Below are positions 58,223-64,000 of a stretch of 64,000 bases of DNA, in pieces; position 1 is the first letter of the stretch; each line of letters opens with the position of its first letter. The DNA is taken from contig OZ287696.1 in NCBI GenBank assembly GCA_965649825.1, forward strand, positions 186,001 to 250,000, written 5' to 3'. Source of the stretch: Penicillus capitatus. Its lineage: Eukaryota > Chlorophyta. Made by a program: the position numbers and the translations under genes. The notes beneath the pieces were generated by a model. It was not told the origin of the DNA. It saw only the letters and a program-made list of their open reading frames with translations, and ran no database searches.

Positions 58223-60044
58223 TTAAGGCCGTTGTAAGCAATACTCTTCTGGATCAACCATTTTCAGACCAATGTTCGACCGTTCCTTCCAGTACAGATC
58301 CTTATGCTCCAGAATGTCAAATGCCATTTGCTCCGAAGGCTTCACAGGCCTTGGACGATTGTCATAGTGGATCCTGCACACACAAACATCTCTTCTGCCA
58401 AAATGGAATCGGAGGAGACTCGTGGATGTGTTTTTTCTTGAGGCTCGTGAGAATCGCGCCTGCCTGGCGCAGAGCGTCGTGCGTGAAAAGCGCATAGCCT
58501 CCGCACGACTGGGGAAACTTGTTCATGAGATTCTTGGATAGTGTGGCAAACAATCCGTCCTCTGTTTGCCTGCTCAACTTTTCCAGTTCTTTCTTGGAAT
58601 CGTCGCTCTCGATCTACAACCATGATACGGGATGTCTTCTTGCTGTGCTGGTATCGATGCACGCACATCTTTGCTTTGGAGTCGATGGCGCATTCGCTGT
58701 ACATCGTAAGCAAGCATAGGCGCTGCAATAACAGCCACCATTGTCGCGTCATCCAGCAATTGTTGTCTCTGCTTCCGTTTTTGATCGCAGACTTCTAGGA
58801 GCTCAAAGAAAAAGTCCGATTGGTTTCCATCCCTAGCATCCAGAAAACCGACAGTCCGCATGGGTCATGCAGAAGAGTAAGCTGACGACCGAGGACATTC
58901 CTTCGCTGTCAAATACTCGGCATATGCTGGTAACAACCAGTCAAGGATCTCATACTTCCACATGACTTTGAAGGCTGCTGTCAGAGATCCGTAAGTGAGA
59001 ATGGTATTCAGCTCGTGGCGCACTCGCGACTGAGAGCATCCATCAGCCACCAGGCGCATGTAGCATGCGTTCGTGGAATACCTGTGGTAAGTTGGCCAGA
59101 AGCTTTACGTTTTCTCGCATGGCCGTGCCAATTAGATCATCGATTTCGAATCTAAGCCTGGAACTGAAGCGAATTGCTCTCAGAATTCGGGCGGGGTCTT
59201 CTTTGAAGGACTCGGCTGGATCTTTGAGGCATTTGAGCTTCTTGTTCTTCAGGTCATTGTATCCATTGGCGTAATCAAACAGCAACTGGGCGCATGGCTC
59301 ATACATCATGGCATTTACTGTAAAATCCCGTGAAAAGGCATTCAGATATCGAACCATGGACCAAGTGATGGGACTCTTGCCCGTCTGCTCAGCGTCCAGT
59401 TCTTTCGCTGCTCTCTGGACAAGTCACACCATTCGCCGACGATGGTTAAGCAACGCAGTACTTTGTGTCTGTGGACACTCTTGTCCAAATCGGGTGGGAG
59501 AGTGTATTCCTGCATGTGCGTGTAGAAGCTGGACACCTCAACTGTACCCGATGGCATCATGACCAGACAGATGGGAAACCGCTTGCCAACGATGACACAT
59601 TTATGGAAAATGCCTTTTACCTGAATACATACCTAGATCTCACTCTTTTTCAATGATCATCTCACTCACTTCATGTAGCTCAGCGCTAGTAACGACATCA
59701 ATATCTTTTGGGACCATCTTGGTGCAGAGATCTCTTACTGTCCCACCGACAAAGAAAGCTTCGTGACCTAGTCGTCAACACAGAAGCACAGCGAGATCGT
59801 TTGAACAAGGACCCTTGTGGGCTTCACCGTGTTTCTTTAGTCTCCAGATGACGCACAGACCATAGTGTGGGATCGCGTCATGTTCTATGGGGTGCTGTCC
59901 ATCTTCGAAAATGCGTCCTCGACCTTTGGTCTCCGAATCGAATTCGGTAATGGATCGGTGATAATCTTCAAGAGAAAAAGCGCGGATCCGGGTTAAAAGA
60001 AAACTAGCGTGGCGTCTGCAACGAGCGCTCAGGAGTGAAAACAT
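58223..60044 (-). CDS. Class II tRNA nucleotidyltransferase / PcnB-type poly(A) polymerase, probably mitochondrial
   Basis: ATG 60044 starts a presequence-like N-terminus (MFSLLSARCRRHASFLLTRI). Then HDAIPHYGLCVIWRLKKHG is spliced to HEAFFVGGTVRDLCTKMVPK with DIDVVTSA, the nucleotidyltransferase G-G-x-V-R-D and D-x-D site. Further blocks: CVIVGKRFPI, RDFTVNAMMYEPC, YANGYNDLKNKKLKCLKDP and FKEDPARILRAIRFSSRL. The C-terminal part is divergent and ends DPEEYCLQRP. The HDAIP..AL.V..RL opening is closer to bacterial PcnB poly(A) polymerase than to CCA enzymes, but CCA addition cannot be excluded from sequence alone. Role: 3'-end CCA addition or polyadenylation of organellar RNA. A TGACGTC element lies about 25 nt upstream of the start. 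Confidence 0.88.
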
Positions 60045-60512
60045 CGACCGAGCTTTTTGGGTTCTGATGTGACGTCTGCGTCCTTCCACTTCAAGTCCCT
60101 CATCTACCTCAGGTCCCTCGCCTGACAGCGACAAATCGTGTATAAGAGGAAATTCTGGCACAGTCGATCGAAATGGATCCAATATGGACAGAATACATTA
60201 CTCTATCTATGTGCATTCGTCCGTGAGGGATATGACATGACTAGCACTTCATCTGACTGCAGTGAACTCACTCTCTTAGCCTCTCTCACCGCAGTTATAC
60301 CATAGCTATAATCTCATGCGATGGTGATGGTGATGTGACAGTATGAGACTGCTGCCCGAAGCGTACCTAGCGTATCACGGTTCGACAAGCGTGAACTCAA
60401 TGCGAATTTCTCAAATCAGCAACCGCATTGACAGCCTACGATTTAAGAGCGCTGTAACTGTGACTGTGACTGTAAAGAGAGTCCATTCCTCAACGCTGTC
60501 TGCCAACCGGCA
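60045..60512. promoter_or_regulatory. Divergent region, nucleotidyltransferase / four-TM gene 1
   Basis: 468 bp between start codons of divergent genes, with TGACGTC at 60070-60076. A non-ATG-opened frame continues upstream of the nucleotidyltransferase start, but the presequence argues for ATG 60044. Confidence 0.45.
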
Positions 60513-61406
60513 ATGGATTTCGTGGCACGAGTCCCTTGGCTCGTCTGGACGCTGTTGATGGTGCGTCGAAGATGTTGGACGAAACCCTCAACCAGCAAAT
60601 GTCATGGATTTAGATAGTGTCCGTTGTGTATGTCATCATCGGAGCACAAGCCTTCGGTATCCTTGGTGATGTGTGTCCATGATGCTTCAACGTTCTCTCT
60701 CCCTGAACGTCTCGCTGGCAGATTGAAGATCTCTACGACAATGTAGAAGATGGTAATTACAAAGACCAAGTGAAAGCCAATTTACGAGGCGGACGGGCTG
60801 CACTTGTGTTAAGCATGATTGCAGTGATCATTTACGCGGCCTACACTTTTGTCATGACCTACAAGTGGACACACAGCGTATGACCGATGGCATCTTTCGA
60901 TGCATCTGGCTTTGTAGGAGGTGGTTCAGCGAGGCAACATTGAAAGGCGTCATGTAAGAGACCGCTTCATCGACTGAGATGTCATGCAGCATGAAGCTTT
61001 CAGGTTTGGAATCTTGCTGACGGCATCCCTCTATACCTCTGTATTCATGTTGCTCACTGGGATCATATTGGAGGCCAATGATCTGATCGTGTGATCTGAA
61101 TGTCGATGATCGCATGGATAACGTGCTGTTCTGTTGTAGGTAGACGACTCGCGCTCCGATGAGACGCTCCGAACATTCCGAGCGTCCTTTGTCATTGCCT
61201 ATGCAATGACAGCTGTCTATGTACTCTTGTGTTTATTCCACCTGTATCGGCGGATGTATCTTGTGAATGGTCCGTTCTCATGCGGAGGACGGTGTCATAC
61301 AAATGTCCCTGTCGTTTGTAGATTGGCCGCCGTCTGGCGGAAACATGGCGGTGGGCATGACATCCAACGTGCCACGAGGAGCTGTGTAAGCATGTATGGC
61401 AGATAG
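60513..61406 (+). CDS. Four-TM membrane protein, paralog 1
   Basis: ATG 60513 (MDFVARVPWLVWTLLM). Five exons; introns fall after LLM, after FGILGD, inside K of MTYK and after NDLI. Predicted TMs: WTLLMIVSVVYVIIGAQAF, ALVLSMIAVIIYAAYTFVM, ILLTASLYTSVFMLLTGIIL and FVIAYAMTAVYVLLCLFHLY. A conserved loop RGGRAALVLSM sits before TM2, and the TM3-TM4 loop is acidic. The same four intron positions, phases and loop motif occur in the gene at 63030, so they are duplicates. Topology resembles MARVEL/tetraspan proteins, but no family signature (for example tetraspanin CCG) is present. The C-terminal tail (NGPFSCGGRCHTNVPVVCR) may alternatively be removed by another splice. Confidence 0.75.
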
Positions 61407-61877
61407 GATGGTGTGGCAGATTAGTGGAAGAATAGACAGAAGCTGTCGAACTCGTGTTTTTATATGTAATATGTCATCATCTGTTGGAAACAGTTGAGAA
61501 TCGTAGCACGAGTGTCCAGAGGAATGATGGGTTTCTAGAAACCGCATGCATCCGTGACGTGGGGTCAGTCAGCATTGTCGATTCTTTCAATGCGAATCTT
61601 ACGTCGACATAAACAACGTTTCCTTAAACCAGGTCAGTATTCCTTGCGGAATGTGGATAAGAGTCGAAGGTGCAACATACATGTCCACAACTGGAGGGAT
61701 ACCGCACCGATTCACGGTCGCTGCATATCCTCCACTTCGAAAGACAAATTGAGCGTCACACAGATCGTCATGATGCGTCATTGCAGTCAAAAGAGCTTTG
61801 CCTATCCTCAATCCACTTTTCAGCCGACGAAGAAAACGAAGGGGATGTTCAATTTGGACTGTGACGAAATCGACATC
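61407..61877. other. Convergent spacer after four-TM gene 1
   Basis: About 470 bp with no supported gene. TGACGTGGG at about 61555 is UPRE-like but lies in a 3' spacer. Confidence 0.4.
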
Positions 61878-62528
61878 TCAGTAGTCGTCAATCGAGACGG
61901 AGACAATTTTGGCATCAATGCTTTCCTGCAATGCCATATCGCGTGAACACACGTCCTCGTGGAATAAAGGCCTCACCGTGAGTGGAAGAGAAGTGCCCTC
62001 AATCTCCGACTGGTCCAAGGTCGAACAAGACGAGAGATTGTCCGTCGTATGGCAGATCAAGAGCATCGATATTTTGCAGGATTTGACCATCACGCCACCC
62101 ACAAAAGTCATGGAGCAAGTGGCAGTGTCGAACCTACAGAGATGACGCATCGATGCGACTGAAGCAGTCCATCCGCGAAGGCGAACAGTTTGTTTCCGCA
62201 TTCGGTGACTTCTTCATAAGAGTTTGCCAGAAGTTCTTTCAGCTTCTTTTCCAAACCGGTCGTCGAGAAGAGCGCAGATGCGTCGTACTGGAAGCCAACC
62301 TAAAGAAAGGCAATGGGCGTAACATGTGTGTGAAGAGTGCAGGGGGAATAGGTCAGCGTACGTTGAAACTACACTTGCGACCATCTACAACAACAGCGAA
62401 AATGCGTCGTCATGGAAATCGATGGCGGCGTGGTTACCGTTGTAGGCTAAGGACCCTTGAGTCAAAGCAGCGTTACAGCTGATGGCGACGGCGCACAGGG
62501 CGAGGAAGACAGCGACGTGTTTGGCCAT
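61878..62528 (-). CDS. Small Cys-rich secreted protein
   Basis: ATG 62528 starts a signal peptide (MAKHVAVFLALCAVAISCNA). Introns of 53, 62 and 53 nt join ALTQGSLAYN, DGRKCSFN, VGFQYDASALFSTTGLEKKL, EEVTECGNKLF and DTATCSMTFVGGVMVKSCKI, then a C-terminal acidic end (DAKIVSVSIDDY). About 160 aa with 8 or so cysteines. Family not recognised. The signal peptide plus even number of Cys suggests a disulphide-bonded extracellular protein. It sits between, and antisense to, the two four-TM paralogs. Confidence 0.65.
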
Positions 62529-63029
62529 TTGAAAGGCGACAAAGGCAATGCGGCTTGAGAATAAATGACGGCGTCTGAACCATCGCGTGCCGCAGGCGCC
62601 GTCTTTAATGTCGTAGCGTTTGACTAAATCTCACCTCATTTTGGCGCATTAAACACTTATGTCCAGGAAACGGGTAGAAATGTGAGTGAACGCCAAAAGA
62701 GTGATCTTTGCCATTGGACACTTCACTGGACACATCACATACGGCATGCATTTGTAGTCACCATGAGATCACATTTGAGAGGACGCATGAAACTGCATTG
62801 CTGTGTCTGCCTCGATGGTGTCCGTTTCGACGACCACTCTGCAGAGTACCTAACGATGCGTTACTTCTGCGGTTGCCTTTTGCAGGGAAGATGTTGCAGT
62901 CGTGGTAGATGATGTTATCTCACGTGTCGAATGAGATCTATCTCACACAGCCTTGAATGAGAATGGGTCAAATGACGATCGCATCCAGGTCATCACATTC
63001 CTGTTCGTGTACCTGCGAATTGTGAAAAG
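62529..63029. other. Divergent region, Cys-rich secreted gene / four-TM gene 2
   Basis: 500 bp holding the promoters of both divergent genes. No additional gene supported; a 76-codon plus frame at 62682 is unconvincing. Confidence 0.4.
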
Positions 63030-63799
63030 ATGGAGGCTCTTGCAAAAGCGTCTTGGGCGATATGGTTTGTTATGGCGGTGATAAAAAATCGACCCCGCTC
63101 AAAAGGATTCAGAAGGCAACTGTAGGTTATCTCACTCGTATACATCATCTTCGCCACGAAGAGTTTCCGTATCCATGGCAAAGTGCGTCGTAGAGATTGC
63201 TTTTCATATCCTTCTCATTTTGTCGTGGCGTCGCAGATTCAGGAAGCAAGCGAATATATCCGCGAAAGCGATGAGAAAGACTATTACGAAAACGGTGCTC
63301 GGGGTGGTCGCGCTGCATGTGTACTGAGTATGATGGCGGTCATCGCTTATTCAGGATATACACTGATGTATATCATAAAGTCCGCTTAGAATGCTCTGAA
63401 AAATGAAAACCCTTGACACATGGATTTCTGATATCGTTGCCAGGAACTGGGCGACAGAGGGAGCCCTCAACGGAGTGATGTGGGTTGAATTTCTTCCCCT
63501 CTGCCCCTCAGCTGGTTGATGTAGGTATGGAATATTGATCACATCTTCTCTCTACTCCTCCGCATTCATGTTGCTTGTCGGAGTGGTCTTACAAAGCAAT
63601 GATTATTTGGTGTGATCTTCCACGTTGAAGGTCGCGGGCAGATCTTGTTTTTTAGATAGATACGTTTGATAACAATCGTGGATCCGACTGGCAGAAGGAG
63701 AATACGGTTGCCTTCGCATTGGCTTACTTCTTGACGGGCGTCTATGCCTGCTTGCTTATCTTTCATATCATCCAGGGAATCTCTTCTCCGCGCAGTTAG
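63030..63799 (+). CDS. Four-TM membrane protein, paralog 2
   Basis: ATG 63030 (MEALAKASWAIWFVMA). Exons rebuild: VISLVYIIFATKSFRIHGK, IQEASEYIRESDEKDYYENG, ARGGRAACVLSMMAVIAYSG with YTLMYIIK, YGILITSSLYSSAFMLLVGV, SNDYL, then IDTFDNNRGSDWQKE and VAFALAYFLTGVYACLLIF. It ends QGISSPRS at 63799. Four TM segments, about 158 aa, shorter than paralog 1 at the C-terminus. All introns coincide in position and phase with paralog 1, and the RGGRAA-(L/C)-VLSM-(I/M)-AVI-x-Y loop/TM2 motif is shared. Function unknown. Confidence 0.75.
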
Positions 63800-64000
63800 C
63801 ATCGATGATATCACTCAATCGCCTTTTACTGCACTCGTGGTCGCAGGTCCCCTTGTGCCAACGAGGCCAGAGTCATTTGTCATCAGCAAAGAGACAAATT
63901 CTGCCTCTATACTCTGATTTTTTTGATAAGATGCAGAAAATGACGACGGCGTTTGAATCGTCTGTGGTAGCGTCAGTGTCATTGCATGTCTGAAATAACC
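63800..64000. other. Right edge, nothing supported
   Basis: 200 bp downstream of four-TM gene 2; no recognisable feature. Confidence 0.4.

Noticed and set aside
60044-60182. Longer nucleotidyltransferase opening at 60182
   Set aside because: It would need a TTG start, whereas ATG 60044 gives a typical mitochondrial presequence.

Overview
The window is nuclear DNA from an intron-dense eukaryotic microbe. Nearly every recognisable gene is cut by short GT-AG introns, mostly 45-65 nt and some apparently 27-36 nt, with short intergenic spacers. Base composition is mixed, with no organelle, bacterial or viral signature. The gene set (plant-style IRE1 with DMG in place of DFG, two-domain trehalose synthase, PcnB-type nucleotidyltransferase with a mitochondrial presequence, PPR protein, Kazal inhibitor, RGLG-type copine domain) fits a protist with a compact genome. 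A plasmodiophorid-like rhizarian is my best guess, but this is inference only. No rRNA, tRNA, CRISPR array or intact mobile element was found. One 100-N assembly gap lies at 43001-43100.

Left part (1-20.4 kb): a 5'-truncated low-complexity protein; a tandem pair of beta-prism (MABP-like) genes; a secreted multi-Kazal inhibitor; two acidic repeat proteins (an Asp/His-rich membrane-anchored protein and a secreted RRRLL/acidic repeat protein); then housekeeping genes: MEMO1-like, ABCE1, and eL13, which is divergent from ABCE1 across only 98 bp.

Middle (20.8-40.5 kb): a single-exon LRR receptor-like protein; an IRE1 kinase/RNase whose last exon runs in frame from the end of the KEN RNase domain into two CCCH zinc fingers (the most striking feature of the window); a trehalose-6-phosphate synthase whose phosphatase half has lost its catalytic aspartates; an EF-hand protein; Sec61 alpha; a very Gly-rich surface protein; an N-myristoylation-type copine domain protein, with a broken copy of its 5' end in inverted orientation nearby.

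Right part (40.5-64 kb): a gene-poor patch with degenerate repeats and a probable transposase remnant next to the gap; a CWF19L1-like gene cut by the gap; a polytopic membrane protein; a small tail-anchored protein; an ARID protein; V-ATPase subunit B; a coiled-coil protein; a PPR protein divergent (66 bp) from an mRNA cap guanine-N7 methyltransferase; a tRNA nucleotidyltransferase/poly(A) polymerase; and two paralogous four-TM genes flanking a small Cys-rich secreted protein.

Functionally the secretory route is well represented: Sec61 (translocation), IRE1 (ER stress sensing), and many secreted or membrane cargo genes (Kazal, LRR, acidic, Gly-rich, four-TM). Exon boundaries were worked out by eye from splice sites, reading-frame continuity and family similarity. 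Boundaries of unrecognised genes are less certain.
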